Assembly (NCBI RefSeq): GCF_046600735.1 | Contig: NZ_JBJMAW010000006.1 | Location: 62,001 to 126,000 of the forward strand | Reading direction: 5' to 3' | DNA from: Novilysobacter_A longmucuonensis | GTDB taxonomy: Bacteria; Pseudomonadota; Gammaproteobacteria; Xanthomonadales; Xanthomonadaceae | Length of the DNA: 64,000 nt | Part shown: positions 11,208-26,103 of the stretch, one piece after another | Position numbering within the stretch: the stretch's first letter is position 1 | Layout: every line of letters starts with the position of its first letter | Program-made: the position numbers and the translations under genes | The notes under the pieces: generated by a model | The model's input: the letters and a program-made list of their open reading frames with translations, nothing else | The model's database searches: none | Told to the model about the DNA's origin: nothing

Positions 11208-13409
11208 TCAGGGGGAGCGCTCGCTTTCGTTGCGAGCGTCGCGCATGCGTTCGCGCCCATCGAGTGCCGCCCGTCCCTGGACGAGGCGCTCGTTCAAGCC
11301 GTCCAGCCGCGAGCGCCACTCGCGGGCGACCTGCCAATCCGGCAGACGCATCAATTCTCCGCTGACAGCGGCGAGCTTGATCAGACCGAGGTTGCTGGCA
11401 ACCCCTTTGAGCGCATGGGCCTGCTCCCGCGCTCGTTCCCAGTCATTGCGCTCCCCGGCCTGGGCCAGCGTCTCGATGCAGGCCTCGGCATCACGCAAGC
11501 ACTGGGCGGTGAACTCCCTTTCAAACGCCCCACCGATTCCCAAAGCGCACAATTCGTCCAGCACACTTCCGTCGAACACGCCGTCGCTGAGGAGCAGAAC
11601 ATCACGGGCCGTCGCCATCGGCGCTTCCACGTTGCCCATCAGCCCATTGGCAGCGATGTCACCAATCGTGTCGAGCAGCCGCGCGGCCGATACCGGCTTT
11701 GGCAGAAACGCCCGCGCACCGGCCTTCTCGCAGGCCAGGATCGACGCGGGGGTGACATCGGCGCTGAAAACGATGACCGGCGTCCGCCTACCGCCGCCGG
11801 CTTCCATGATCCGCAACTGGCGGAGCATGTCGAGCCCGCTCACGCTGGGCATGTGCAAGTCTGCCACGACCGCGTCGTAGTCGGTGGTCGCCAGTAGCTC
11901 CAGGACGCTCTCGCCACCGTCTACGCAGGTGACTCGGTGGCCGGCCTTCTGCAGCAACCGCTGGATCACCATGCGGTTGGCCGCGTGATCGTCGGCCACC
12001 AGGATCGACAGGCTGCGAACGCGGGCGCGGTGACGCAGGAACGGGTTTGAAAATGCGATGACATTTTCCCGACCCTGACCGTCCTCCGCCTCGATATCCA
12101 GCACATCGGCGGCGGGTGTAGCAACGCTCGCCGGGGTCTCCAACGGCTTGGCCGCGATGCGGTCGAATGGCAACTCGACCCAGAACCGGCTGCCATGCTG
12201 TTCCGTGCTCTCGAAGCCGATGCTGCCGCCCATCGCCTCGGTCAGGCCCTTGGCGATCGTGGTGCCCAGCCCTGTACCGCCATAGCGCCGGGCCAGGCTG
12301 ACATCGGCCTGCTCGAACGCCTCGAACAAACGGCTTCTCAACGCCTCCGGAACGCCGATGCCGGTGTCGGTGAAGGTGAAACGCAGCCGCACAGCCGCGC
12401 TGGATTCGCCAACGACCTCCACCTCCAGCCGCACCGACCCCTGGTCGGTGAACTTGACTGCATTTCCGGCCAGATTGATCAGCACCTGGCGAAGATGTAC
12501 GAGATCACCACGCAGGTTCTGCGGCACGTCCTGCGCAACCGCGGATTCGTAACGCAACTGCTTGGCCCGCGCCTGCGGCTGAAGGATCAGATTCACGCCC
12601 TCGACCAGCTCGCGCGGCGAGAACTCCACCGGGTGCAGCTTGAGCTTGCCGGCCTCGATCGCGGAGATGTCCAGGACGTCCTCGACCAGCGCGAGGAGAC
12701 TGCGGGTGGAAGCCTGGATGGTATTGACGCAGTCGCGCTGTTCCGAATCCAGGCGCGTGGTGGCCAACAGCTCGGACATGCCGGCCAGGCCGTTGAGCGG
12801 AGTGCGGAACTCGTGGCTCATGTTGGCCAAGAAGTGGCTTTTGGCCAGGTTGGCGCGCCGTGACTCTTCCACGGCATGGGTCAACGCGTTGAGCAGCGAG
12901 TCGAAATAGAGCGGTACCGCGGCCAGACCGATCAGGAGGCCCCATGCCAGGTGCGGGTTGGCCTGCCAATAAGGCGTGATCAGGATTGCCACCAGAAACG
13001 AAAGCGTCGCCAGGGCCGTGGCGGCGCGCAGGTAGCCGCTGCCGTACCGCATGCCGTTGCCGATGGTGACCCACAGGTAGACGGCATACAGCGGTGAGGC
13101 GGGTCCTCCTTCGATGCAGAGGATCGCGCCCATCGCGGCGTAATCGGTCAACATGCCAATCCAGCGACGCACGTGCGATACGCCTGGACGCAACAGGATC
13201 GCTGCGAAAAGGCACAGCGACACCAGCAACTCACCGAGCAGGATCAGGCCGGTGACCGGCAGCGCGCCCGCCACCCCCTGGTCGAAATAGCGCCAGCCCA
13301 TGTAAATCGAGAACAGGCCGGTGATGGCGAGGCGGATGAAGTTCTGCGCATGCTCGCTATCTGGGCGATGCGACAGTCGTGCTTCCAGCCACGAACGCAG
13401 AGTGCTCAT
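11208..13409 (-). CDS. rpfC: DSF sensor hybrid histidine kinase RpfC
   Basis: Inner-membrane receptor for DSF that phosphorylates RpfG and, when unliganded, binds RpfF. The 733-aa product has about five membrane segments in residues 25-175, the conserved YAVYLWVTIGNGMRYGS loop, and the HisKA box LANMSHEFRTPLNG with phospho-histidine H199. HATPase motifs follow (GNAVKF, GGTGLGTTIAKGL), then a receiver domain (VVADLHMPSVSGLDM) and a C-terminal HPt domain (QAHALKGVASNLG). The ATG at 13409 matches Xanthomonas RpfC N-termini and lies four bases after the rpfG stop, so rpfG-rpfC form an operon. No rpfH lies between them, unlike X. campestris. Confidence 0.96.
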   Translation of the reverse strand: MSTLRSWLEARLSHRPDSEHAQNFIRLAITGLFSIYMGWRYFDQGVAGALPVTGLILLGELLVSLCLFAAILLRPGVSHVRRWIGMLTDYAAMGAILCIEGGPASPLYAVYLWVTIGNGMRYGSGYLRAATALATLSFLVAILITPYWQANPHLAWGLLIGLAAVPLYFDSLLNALTHAVEESRRANLAKSHFLANMSHEFRTPLNGLAGMSELLATTRLDSEQRDCVNTIQASTRSLLALVEDVLDISAIEAGKLKLHPVEFSPRELVEGVNLILQPQARAKQLRYESAVAQDVPQNLRGDLVHLRQVLINLAGNAVKFTDQGSVRLEVEVVGESSAAVRLRFTFTDTGIGVPEALRSRLFEAFEQADVSLARRYGGTGLGTTIAKGLTEAMGGSIGFESTEQHGSRFWVELPFDRIAAKPLETPASVATPAADVLDIEAEDGQGRENVIAFSNPFLRHRARVRSLSILVADDHAANRMVIQRLLQKAGHRVTCVDGGESVLELLATTDYDAVVADLHMPSVSGLDMLRQLRIMEAGGGRRTPVIVFSADVTPASILACEKAGARAFLPKPVSAARLLDTIGDIAANGLMGNVEAPMATARDVLLLSDGVFDGSVLDELCALGIGGAFEREFTAQCLRDAEACIETLAQAGERNDWERAREQAHALKGVASNLGLIKLAAVSGELMRLPDWQVAREWRSRLDGLNERLVQGRAALDGRERMRDARNESERSP

Positions 13410-13413
13410 CGGC

Positions 13414-14472
13414 TTACTCCAGCCCAGGACGGACCGATCCAGCGGAATAGCGCGCGCAGATGTCCTCCAGACGTGCACGGCTGCGCACCAGGGCATCGAC
13501 GCAGCGCGGGTCGAACAGGCGTCCGCGCTGGGCGTAGAGGTAATCCAGGGTCGCCTCCAGGTCCCACGCAGGCTTGTAGGGCCGCGGCGAGATCAGCGCG
13601 TCGAACACATCCGCCACCGCCACGATCCGCGCTTCCAGCGGGATGTCCTCGCCGGCCAGGCCATCGGGATAACCGCTGCCGTCGTAGCGCTCGTGGTGGC
13701 GCAACGCGATGAGCGCCCCCGCCTGCACGAAGCGGTTCTGGCTGCCATCGAGCAGCTCGTGCCCGATCCGCGGATGCCGTCGCATGATCGCGGTCTCCTC
13801 GGCCGTCAGCGGGCCCGGCTTCATCAGCACTGCGTCGGGGATCGCGATCTTGCCGATATCGTGCAGCGGGGCGGCCAGCTCGATCATCCGCACCTCGTCC
13901 TCGAACAGGCCCAGATGCTCGGCGATCAGGCCCGCCACGCGCGTCATGCGCTCCAGGTACACGCTGGTGCCGGTGTCGCGATATTCAATCGCGCGGGCCA
14001 GCCGCGAGAGCGTCTCGCGCTCGCGCTCCTCGACCTCGTGCATGCTCGACAGCAGGCGCTGCTCGAGCGACAGCGCCCGCTGCTTGACGCTTTCGGATTG
14101 CTGGCGCAGCTGCAGCAGGTTGCGGCACCTCGCCCGCAACTCGCGGGGGCGCACCGGCTTGACCAGGAAATCGATCACGCCGGCATCGAGTGCGGCCTGG
14201 CGTACCGGTTCGTCACCGACCACGGTCACCAGGATGATCGGGATGTCGCGATGCAGCGGCCGGCGGCGGAACCGGCGCGCGAACTCGAGCCCATCGATCC
14301 CCGGCATCCGGTAATCGAGCAGCAGCAGGTCGGGCTGGTGGGATTCGCACCAGGCCAGGCCGGTTTCGGACTCGCCGAAATCGTGCACCGCCAGTTCCGG
14401 CCCGATGTCCTCGATGATGTGGCGCAGCATCGTGCGCGCTGAAGTCTGGTCATCGACGATGACTACGTTCAT
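13414..14472 (-). CDS. rpfG: Cyclic-di-GMP phosphodiesterase response regulator RpfG (HD-GYP)
   Basis: Output of the DSF pathway: phosphorylation by RpfC activates the HD-GYP domain, which hydrolyses cyclic di-GMP. The 352-aa product has an N-terminal receiver domain with phospho-acceptor D53 in LLLLDYRMPG. A coiled linker covers about 120-155. The HD-GYP domain has H-D at 204-205 (APLHDIGKIAIPD), the HHERYDGSGYP motif (GYP at 267-269) and RIVAVADVFDAL. All metal-binding motifs appear intact. It is the promoter-proximal gene of the rpfG-rpfC pair. Confidence 0.97.
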   Translation of the reverse strand: MNVVIVDDQTSARTMLRHIIEDIGPELAVHDFGESETGLAWCESHQPDLLLLDYRMPGIDGLEFARRFRRRPLHRDIPIILVTVVGDEPVRQAALDAGVIDFLVKPVRPRELRARCRNLLQLRQQSESVKQRALSLEQRLLSSMHEVEERERETLSRLARAIEYRDTGTSVYLERMTRVAGLIAEHLGLFEDEVRMIELAAPLHDIGKIAIPDAVLMKPGPLTAEETAIMRRHPRIGHELLDGSQNRFVQAGALIALRHHERYDGSGYPDGLAGEDIPLEARIVAVADVFDALISPRPYKPAWDLEATLDYLYAQRGRLFDPRCVDALVRSRARLEDICARYSAGSVRPGLE

Positions 14473-14607
14473 GCCAGCACCTGCTGTTTACGCCACCGCC
14501 GTGGTGGCAACGAATTCGAGCATACCCCGCGGGCGCTGTTCTGACAGCCACCATTTTCGATAGCGGCCAGGGCGGCCAATCCTTTGGCATGAAATGTGTC
14601 CCTCGTC

Positions 14608-16125
<1,518 letters not shown>

Positions 16126-16150
16126 GGTCGTGTCGATGGCGTGGACGTAT

Positions 16151-16226
16151 GTAGGAGCGGCTTCAGCCGCGATCGGGAACCGGAGCGGGCGACCGATCAT
16201 CCGATCGCGGCTGAAGCCGCTCCTAC
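16151..16226. repeat. GTAG-headed palindromic repeat pair
   Basis: Complete inverted pair between prfB and lysS, with GTAGGAGCGGCTTCAGCC at the left and the complementary arm ending CTCCTAC at the right. Confidence 0.9.
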
Positions 16227-16259
16227 AGGAAACCACATGGCGGCTGGCTTGGGGCTTTT

Positions 16260-16326
16260 GTAGGAGCGGCTATCTGGAACCGGCGCGGGCGATCGTCGAT
16301 CCGATCGCGGCTGAAGCCGCTCCCAC
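16260..16326. repeat. Degenerate GTAG repeat pair
   Basis: Second copy in the same gap. The left arm reads GTAGGAGCGGCTATCTGG, having lost its hairpin-forming half, while the right arm is intact (GCGGCTGAAGCCGCTCCCAC). It is probably a decaying or rearranged copy. Confidence 0.75.
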
Positions 16327-16337
16327 GGAGGAGGGAA

Positions 16338-17466
<1,129 letters not shown>

Positions 17467-17547
17467 GTCCGTGGTTCTGTGGAGAAAAGATGACCGGCGA
17501 TTCTACCAGTCGCCCCCACCCTTCTGTCGGCCTGGATTGGTCCGGTC

Positions 17548-17623
17548 GTAGGAGCGGCTTCAGCCGCGATCCGGAGCTGGCACGGGCGACTGTCAATCCG
17601 ATCGCGGCTGAAGCCGCTCCTAC
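17548..17623. repeat. GTAG-headed palindromic repeat pair
   Basis: Complete inverted pair between recJ and prfB, with arms GTAGGAGCGGCTTCAGCC and the complement ending CTCCTAC. The recJ stop codon lies about ten bases beyond it. Confidence 0.9.
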
Positions 17624-17633
17624 CAAAGCGCGG

Positions 17634-19352
17634 TCAGGCCGGTTCGCGATGGGTGACCACCAACTGGATGGCATCGCCGCCGCGGTAGTCGTCTGGTTCC
17701 AGCCGGTAGGCGATGCGGACGCGCCCGGCTGGCGCCTCGCCCTCCCCGCCGCCGAAATGGATCGCGTTCAGGCGCAATCCGGCGTGACCGAGCTCCAGCT
17801 TGAGGTGGCGACCTCCGACCACGCGCGTGGCCAGCACGTCGAACTCACCGTCGAACTGGGGCTCGGGAAAGCCCTGCCCCCACGGCCCGCCGTCGCGCAG
17901 CGCCTCGGCACTGGGGCGGCAAAATTCCTCCGCCAGGAGTTCACCGTCGCTGAGCACATCGGCCTGCAGCAGCTCCGCGGTCAACCGCCTTGCTGCGCAG
18001 CCCTGGAACGCCTGCTGGAAATCGGCGAACGCCTCGATCCGCAGCGACATGCCCGCGGCCATCGCATGGCCGCCGAACCGGTCGATCAGCCCCGGGTGGC
18101 ACGCGGCCACCTCGGCCAGCGCATCGCGGATGTGGAAGCCGGGAATCGAACGCCCCGACCCCCGCAGCAGCGAACCGCCGGGTTCGCCCGGTGCAAACGC
18201 GACGACCGGGCGGTGCAGGCGCTCCTTGATCTTCGAGGCGACCAGGCCGATCACGCCGGGGTGCCAGTCCGCGTCGAACAGACAGACCGCGACCGGAGTC
18301 GCGCCGCCGTCGAGCAGGCTCACCCGGGCGAGCGCGGCCTCGGCCTCGTCGGTCATCTGCTGCTGCACGGCGCGGCGCTCGCCGTTGATCTCGTTGAGGG
18401 TCGCGGCGATGTCGCGCGCCTGATGGATGTCGTCGGTCAGCAGGCACTCGATGCCGAGCGCCATGTCTTCGAGCCGGCCGGCCGCGTTCAGACGCGGCGC
18501 GATCGCGAAGCCGATGTCGCTGGCGGTGAGCCGGCGCGGATCGCGCTGCGCGACCTCGATCAACGCGCGCAGGCCGGCGCAGCCCTGTCCGCTGCGTATC
18601 CGGCGCAGGCCGGCGGCCACCAGCGCCCGGTTGTTGGCGTCCAGAGCGACCAGATCGGCCACGGTGCCCACCGCGACCAGGTCCAGCAAGGTCGCAAGGT
18701 CGGGCTCCGCCCCGGTGAAGGCACCCTGCTCACGCAGGCGCCGACGCAACGCAAGCAGCACGTAGAACATGACTCCGACGCCAGCCAGCGCCTTGCTGGG
18801 GAACGCATCACCGGGCAGGTTCGGATCGACGATCGCATCGGCCGGCGGCAACCCGTCGCCGGGCAGGTGGTGGTCGGTGACCAGCACTTGCCAGCCGCGC
18901 GCCTTGGCCGCCGTGACGCCGGCATGGCAGGCGATGCCGTGGTCCACGGTCACCAGCAAGTCGGGTTTCAGTGCGGCAAGTTCTTCCACCAGTGCCGGCG
19001 ACAATCCGTAGCCATGCACCATGCGGTTGGGCACCGCATGCGAGACCCGCCGCGCGCCCAGCATCCGCAGGCCGCGCACGCCGACCGCGCACGCGGTGGC
19101 GCCGTCACAGTCGAAGTCGCCCACCACCACGATGTGCCGGTCATCCGCGATGGCGTCGGCCAGCAGGGTGGTCGCAGCGTCGAGACCGCCGAGGGTGTCG
19201 GGCGGCAGCAGATGGGCCAGCCGCGGCTGCGCCTGCTCGACGTCCAGCGCGCCGCGGGCGGCATACAGCCGGCGCAATAATGGCAGGACGTGCTCGGGCC
19301 AGGCGCCGGCATCTCCGGTGATGCGCCGGCGCAACTGCGCGACCGGCTTCAT
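17634..19352 (-). CDS. recJ: Single-stranded-DNA-specific 5'-3' exonuclease RecJ
   Basis: DHH-superfamily exonuclease acting in recombination and mismatch repair. The 572-aa product (E. coli 577) starts MKPVAQLRRRITGDAGA. It shows the DHH-family metal motifs VVVGDFDCDGATACAVG, VTVDHGIACH and VLVTDHHLPGD with ADAIVDPN, and the DHHA1 motifs SGRSIPGFHIRDAL and RFGGHAMAAGMSL. The start codon overlaps the rpfE stop (ATGA), so rpfE and recJ are coupled. Confidence 0.96.
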   Translation of the reverse strand: MKPVAQLRRRITGDAGAWPEHVLPLLRRLYAARGALDVEQAQPRLAHLLPPDTLGGLDAATTLLADAIADDRHIVVVGDFDCDGATACAVGVRGLRMLGARRVSHAVPNRMVHGYGLSPALVEELAALKPDLLVTVDHGIACHAGVTAAKARGWQVLVTDHHLPGDGLPPADAIVDPNLPGDAFPSKALAGVGVMFYVLLALRRRLREQGAFTGAEPDLATLLDLVAVGTVADLVALDANNRALVAAGLRRIRSGQGCAGLRALIEVAQRDPRRLTASDIGFAIAPRLNAAGRLEDMALGIECLLTDDIHQARDIAATLNEINGERRAVQQQMTDEAEAALARVSLLDGGATPVAVCLFDADWHPGVIGLVASKIKERLHRPVVAFAPGEPGGSLLRGSGRSIPGFHIRDALAEVAACHPGLIDRFGGHAMAAGMSLRIEAFADFQQAFQGCAARRLTAELLQADVLSDGELLAEEFCRPSAEALRDGGPWGQGFPEPQFDGEFDVLATRVVGGRHLKLELGHAGLRLNAIHFGGGEGEAPAGRVRIAYRLEPDDYRGGDAIQLVVTHREPA

Positions 19353-20293
19353 GGGTCGAAGGTGCCGACCGGCCGCCGCCAGAAGCGCCAGCGTTGCCGG
19401 ATGGCCACCTCGAAACGCATGCCGTCGGCAAAATCCAGCGTTAGCCGCTCCAGCGCGCCGACGTCCAGGTCGCGCAGGGCCGGCGCCATCCAGTCGCGGT
19501 CGAGTACGGCCAGGCCGCGGCCGTGGCGCAGGTCGATCAGACGGTCGCCACCGCCGGCTTGCCAAGCGTCGGGGAGCGGCGAAGAGGCAATGCCGGCCAA
19601 GTCCGCGAATGCCCGCATCGCCTCATCATCGCTGCATATCTCGCTGAAGCTCGTGCGCACGTGATCGGGCAGCACGCCCGCGCCCCAGAACCACACCGAG
19701 TTGACCGGCGCCAGGCCCTCCGCCGCGCGTTGAGCGTTGCGCGAATGGTTGTGCAGCACCACCTGCGCTTCGCTGAGCAGGGCGCGCCAGCGGCGACCCT
19801 CGGGGCTGTCCTGCTCGCCGCTGCCAGGCAGTTGATCCAACAGGTCCGCGCCCAGCGCATCGGCCGGGCTGGTGAAGGACGGCAGCTTCGCACCCGCGGG
19901 CAGGCGCAGGTACCAGCGCGACGGCGTCGGTGCGTCGATCGGAAACCCGGCGTCGCCGAACAACGGCTTCAGCGCCGGCAGGAAGGCCGCGGTGTCCTCG
20001 TCGGTCAGCGACAGCGCGTCGCCATGGGCGAGCAGGCGCGCGCCGTTGATGTCGGGCCGCACGTACGCTGGATCGGCGCGCAGCCATGCGTCCTGTCCGG
20101 CATCACCGGCATCGCGCTGGCGCGTCGCTGCGGCCACCGGCCAGCCGCGTGGCAGCAGGTCGAACACGCGGGCCAGTTGCGCGCCCTTGCCCACGCGTCG
20201 ATCCGCGCGGCCCAGGCGCCTGCCCAGTGCTTCGGGCAGCAGCTGCCCGCCAAAACGGCCCCGCGCGGGCAGCAGCAGTGTGGCCGTTGCCAT
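19349..20293 (-). CDS. rpfE: RpfE-family protein (phosphoglycerate-mutase-like)
   Basis: A 314-aa protein matching RpfE of Xanthomonas in position (greA-rpfE-recJ-prfB) and general layout. RpfE proteins are annotated as cofactor-independent phosphoglycerate-mutase-like; the biochemical role in DSF-related virulence is not established. Visible landmarks are an N-terminal LLLPARGRFGGQLLPEALGR, a central SRWYLRLPAGAKLPSF and the VNSVWFWGAGVLPD segment. It starts four bases after the greA stop and overlaps the recJ start, so greA-rpfE-recJ look like one transcription unit. Confidence 0.85.
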   Translation of the reverse strand: MATATLLLPARGRFGGQLLPEALGRRLGRADRRVGKGAQLARVFDLLPRGWPVAAATRQRDAGDAGQDAWLRADPAYVRPDINGARLLAHGDALSLTDEDTAAFLPALKPLFGDAGFPIDAPTPSRWYLRLPAGAKLPSFTSPADALGADLLDQLPGSGEQDSPEGRRWRALLSEAQVVLHNHSRNAQRAAEGLAPVNSVWFWGAGVLPDHVRTSFSEICSDDEAMRAFADLAGIASSPLPDAWQAGGGDRLIDLRHGRGLAVLDRDWMAPALRDLDVGALERLTLDFADGMRFEVAIRQRWRFWRRPVGTFDP

Positions 20294-20297
20294 CGGC

Positions 20298-20774
20298 TCA
20301 GGCGTCGTAGCGGACGCCGACGATGTCGAATTCCCGGGTGCCGCCGGGCGCCGCGATGGTGACGCTGTCGCCTTCGTGCTTGCCGATCAGCGCACGCGCC
20401 ACCGGCGATGAGATCGCGATCTGCCCGTGCTTGATGTCGGCCTCCAGGTCGCCGACGATCTGGTAGGTTTTCTCCTCGTCGGTTTCGGCATCGGCCAGTT
20501 CGACCGTCGCGCCGAACACGATGCGCGAGCCGGCGTTAAGCGCGGAGATGTCGATGACCTGGGCATGCGACAACTCGGCCTCGAGTTGCTTGATCCGCCC
20601 CTCGATGAAGCCCTGCTGCTCGCGGGCGGCGTGGTACTCGGCATTCTCCTTGAGGTCGCCATGCGCGCGCGCCTCGGCAATCGCACTGATCACCGCAGGC
20701 CGCTTGACCGACTTGAGTTCTTCGAGTTCAGCGCGCAGACGCTGCGCGCCCTTGGTGGTGAGCGGTGCTTGCAT
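20298..20774 (-). CDS. greA: Transcription elongation factor GreA
   Basis: Rescues backtracked RNA polymerase by stimulating transcript cleavage. The 158-aa product is exactly the E. coli length. It has the N-terminal coiled coil with the acidic tip GDLKENAEYHAAREQQ and the C-terminal FKBP-like domain (VGDLEADIKHGQIAISSPVARALIGK). The ATG at 20774 gives the canonical start MQAPLTTKGAQRLR. Confidence 0.97.
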   Translation of the reverse strand: MQAPLTTKGAQRLRAELEELKSVKRPAVISAIAEARAHGDLKENAEYHAAREQQGFIEGRIKQLEAELSHAQVIDISALNAGSRIVFGATVELADAETDEEKTYQIVGDLEADIKHGQIAISSPVARALIGKHEGDSVTIAAPGGTREFDIVGVRYDA

Positions 20775-20898
20775 GGTGGAATCCTGGGTGCCGGCATGGA
20801 GCGGCGTGGGTTCTGGAATGGTGGTGCGCCTCGAGCTCGATTGTGCCCGGAGTGGCGGGATAATCAACCGTCGGCGGGCATCGAGAGCAGCGGCTCTT

Positions 20899-20993
20899 GT
20901 AGGAGCGGCTTTAGCCGCGATCCGGAAATCGGTCTTCCATCCGGCTTCCGATCGCGGCTAAGGCCGGCCCTACAATCGCGGCTGAAGCCGCTC

Positions 20994-20997
<4 letters not shown>
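20899..20997. repeat. Compound GTAG repeat overlapping the carB stop codon
   Basis: A left arm (GTAGGAGCGGCTTTAGCC), a middle arm (GCGGCTAAGGCCGGCCCTAC) and a right arm ending CTCCTAC, nested in 99 bases. The terminal GTAG on the minus strand contains the TAG stop of carB at 20994-20996. Confidence 0.85.
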
Positions 20998-24248
<3,251 letters not shown>

Positions 24249-24252
24249 GGCT

Positions 24253-24657
24253 TTAACTCCGGGACCGGGGATCCGGGACCGGGGACCCGGACTCGGACTT
24301 GATTGATAGGGCTTGGTGGAGGCGACGCAGCATCTTGCTCGCGCACTCCCAGATATCCAGCGCGTTCTGAATCGATTCGGCGTTACCGAGGTTCAGCTCG
24401 ATCGCCAGCAACAACTGCGTTTGAAGCTCAGCCGTCGAGCCGCACGCGATCGAAACGAAACGTGCATAGTCCCGAGTGGAGGAACGTGCATTTCCTTCCG
24501 CGATGTTCGATGGGATCGAAACGGCTGCACGCTGGATCTGCGATGACAAGCCGAAGCGTTCGTCTTTCGGAAAGCTCGCTGTCACCTGATAGCTGACCTT
24601 CGCCAAGCTCATCGCCAGATTCCAGACTTCGAGTTCACGGAAGTGCGACGGACTCAC
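24253..24657 (-). CDS. Four-helix-bundle protein (23S rRNA intervening-sequence family)
   Basis: A 134-aa protein starting from GTG (MSPSHFRELEVWNLAMSLAK). It has the features of the S23/four-helix-bundle family found in 23S rRNA intervening sequences and as stand-alone genes: an FRELEVW-type opening, FGLSSQIQRAAVSIPSNIAEG, ARFVSIACGSTAELQTQL and a final helix. The role is unknown; some relatives form pentamers that bind nucleic acid. The GTG overlaps the carA stop by four bases (GTGA), so it is coupled to carA. The C-terminal tail (PVPDPRSRS) is encoded by a GGGACCGGGG repeat. GC-rich inverted repeats lie at both ends, suggesting a mobile cassette. Confidence 0.88.
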   Translation of the reverse strand: MSPSHFRELEVWNLAMSLAKVSYQVTASFPKDERFGLSSQIQRAAVSIPSNIAEGNARSSTRDYARFVSIACGSTAELQTQLLLAIELNLGNAESIQNALDIWECASKMLRRLHQALSIKSESGSPVPDPRSRS

Positions 24658-24697
24658 GCCGCTTTTCCCGGGTCCCGGGTCCCGGGCCCCCGGTCCC
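24262..24697. repeat. Inverted repeats bracketing the four-helix-bundle gene
   Basis: The left copy (24262-24291) begins GGGACCGGGGATCCGGGACC. The right copy (24667-24697) is an imperfect reverse complement of the same pattern, built on CCCGGGTCCC units. The left copy encodes the tail of the four-helix protein and the right copy encodes the last residues of CarA. Confidence 0.75.
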
Positions 24698-25820
24698 GCA
24701 TCAGCGCGACAAACCGGTCGAACAGCGGCGCCACATCGTGCGGCCCGGGACTGGCTTCGGGATGGCCTTGGAAACTGAAGGCCGGGGCGTCGGTCAGCTC
24801 GATGCCCTGGTTGGAACCGTCGAACAGCGAGCGATGGGTCACGCGCACGTTGGCCGGCAGCGTGGCCTCGTCGACCGCGAAGCCGTGGTTCTGGCTGGTG
24901 ATCATCACCTTGTTGCCATCCAGGTCCTGCACCGGGTGGTTGGCGCCGTGGTGGCCGAACTTCATCTTGATGGTGCTGGCGCCCGCGGCCAGGCCGAGCA
25001 GCTGGTGGCCCAGGCAGATGCCGAAGGTCGGCAGCTTGCGGGCGATGAACTCGCGGGTGGCGAGGATGGCGTAGTCGCAGGGCTCCGGATCGCCCGGACC
25101 GTTGGACAGGAATACGCCGTCGGGCTTGAGCGCCAGCACCTCGGCGGCCGATGTCCGCGCCGGCACCACGGTCACGCGGCAGCCGCGCTCGGCCAGCATG
25201 CGCAGGATGTTGAGCTTGCAACCAAAGTCGTAGGCGACGACGTGGCACTTCGCGTCGGCCTGGGCGAACAGGTTGCTGTCGAGATCGAGTTGGCCGTCGC
25301 GCCATTCGTAGCTCTCGCCGGTGCAGACGTCCTGGGCCAGGTCCATGCCTTTCAGACCGGCGAACTTGCGCGCGGCTTCCAGCGCGCGGTCGGCATCGGG
25401 GGCTTCACCGGGAGCCGCGGCCATCAGCGCGCCGTTCTGCGCGCCGCGATCGCGCAGCAGGCGCGTGAGCTTGCGGGTGTCAATGTCGGCAATGGCGACC
25501 ACGCCACCCGCCTTCAGCCAGTCGGGCAGCGCGATCTGGCTGCGCCAGCTGCTCGGGCGGCGCGGCACGTTGCGCACGATCAGGCCGGCCGCCCAGACCT
25601 GGCCGGCCTCATCGTCCTGCGGCGTGATGCCGGTGTTGCCGACGTGGGGGTAGGTCAGCGTCACCAGTTGGCGCGCGTACGACGGATCGGTCAGGATTTC
25701 CTGGTAACCGGTGATCGCCGTGTTGAACACCACTTCACCGACCGAAAGGCCGGGCGCGCCTACGGAAACGCCCTCGAAGATGGTGCCGTCTTCGAGCGCG
25801 AGGATTGCGGATTGGGTCAC
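24654..25820 (-). CDS. carA: Carbamoyl-phosphate synthase small subunit
   Basis: Glutaminase subunit that supplies ammonia to CarB. The 388-aa product is read from the GTG at 25820 (MTQSAILALEDGTIFEG). It has the class I amidotransferase motifs: oxyanion GPGDPEP, nucleophile cysteine in FGICLGHQLLGLA, and HPEASPGPHD. The extreme C-terminus (DRGPGTRDPGKAA) is encoded by a CCCGGGTCCC-type repeat and is probably not ancestral. It is the first gene of a carA / four-helix / carB transcription unit. Confidence 0.95.
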   Translation of the reverse strand: MTQSAILALEDGTIFEGVSVGAPGLSVGEVVFNTAITGYQEILTDPSYARQLVTLTYPHVGNTGITPQDDEAGQVWAAGLIVRNVPRRPSSWRSQIALPDWLKAGGVVAIADIDTRKLTRLLRDRGAQNGALMAAAPGEAPDADRALEAARKFAGLKGMDLAQDVCTGESYEWRDGQLDLDSNLFAQADAKCHVVAYDFGCKLNILRMLAERGCRVTVVPARTSAAEVLALKPDGVFLSNGPGDPEPCDYAILATREFIARKLPTFGICLGHQLLGLAAGASTIKMKFGHHGANHPVQDLDGNKVMITSQNHGFAVDEATLPANVRVTHRSLFDGSNQGIELTDAPAFSFQGHPEASPGPHDVAPLFDRFVALMRDRGPGTRDPGKAA

Positions 25821-26027
25821 GACGATCGCCTTGGCTGCCAGGGAATGCTGACTCCACCTACCGCAGCGCAAAACGGAACTTTGTGGAATTCCGGCTGCAG
25901 CAAAGCGCGGACACGGTGCGGGACCGGTCCGAAATGGAGTTCAGGCGAACGAGAATTCTAGCGATGAAGACGGGCCGGCGCCAGCGTCTTGTTCACGCGA
26001 CAGCGGGAAAAACTGCACCAGGACTTT

Positions 26028-26103
26028 GTAGGAGCGGCTTCAGCCGCGAGCCGGGAATCCATCTTGGCGCCAACTCCAGGATCGCGGCTGAAGCCGCTCC
26101 TAC
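26028..26103. repeat. GTAG-headed repeat pair overlapping the dapB stop codon
   Basis: Complete inverted pair between carA and dapB. The TAG stop of dapB (26100-26102, minus strand) is part of the right-hand GTAGGAGC head. Confidence 0.9.

Noticed and set aside
11218..11238. Terminator hairpin between rpfF and rpfC (CGCTCGC and GCGAGCG)
   Set aside because: The stem is only 7 bp, lies within the rpfC coding end and lacks a T run.
17490..19280. A 596-codon plus-strand open frame over recJ
   Set aside because: RecJ motifs on the minus strand account for this DNA; the plus-strand translation is low-complexity.
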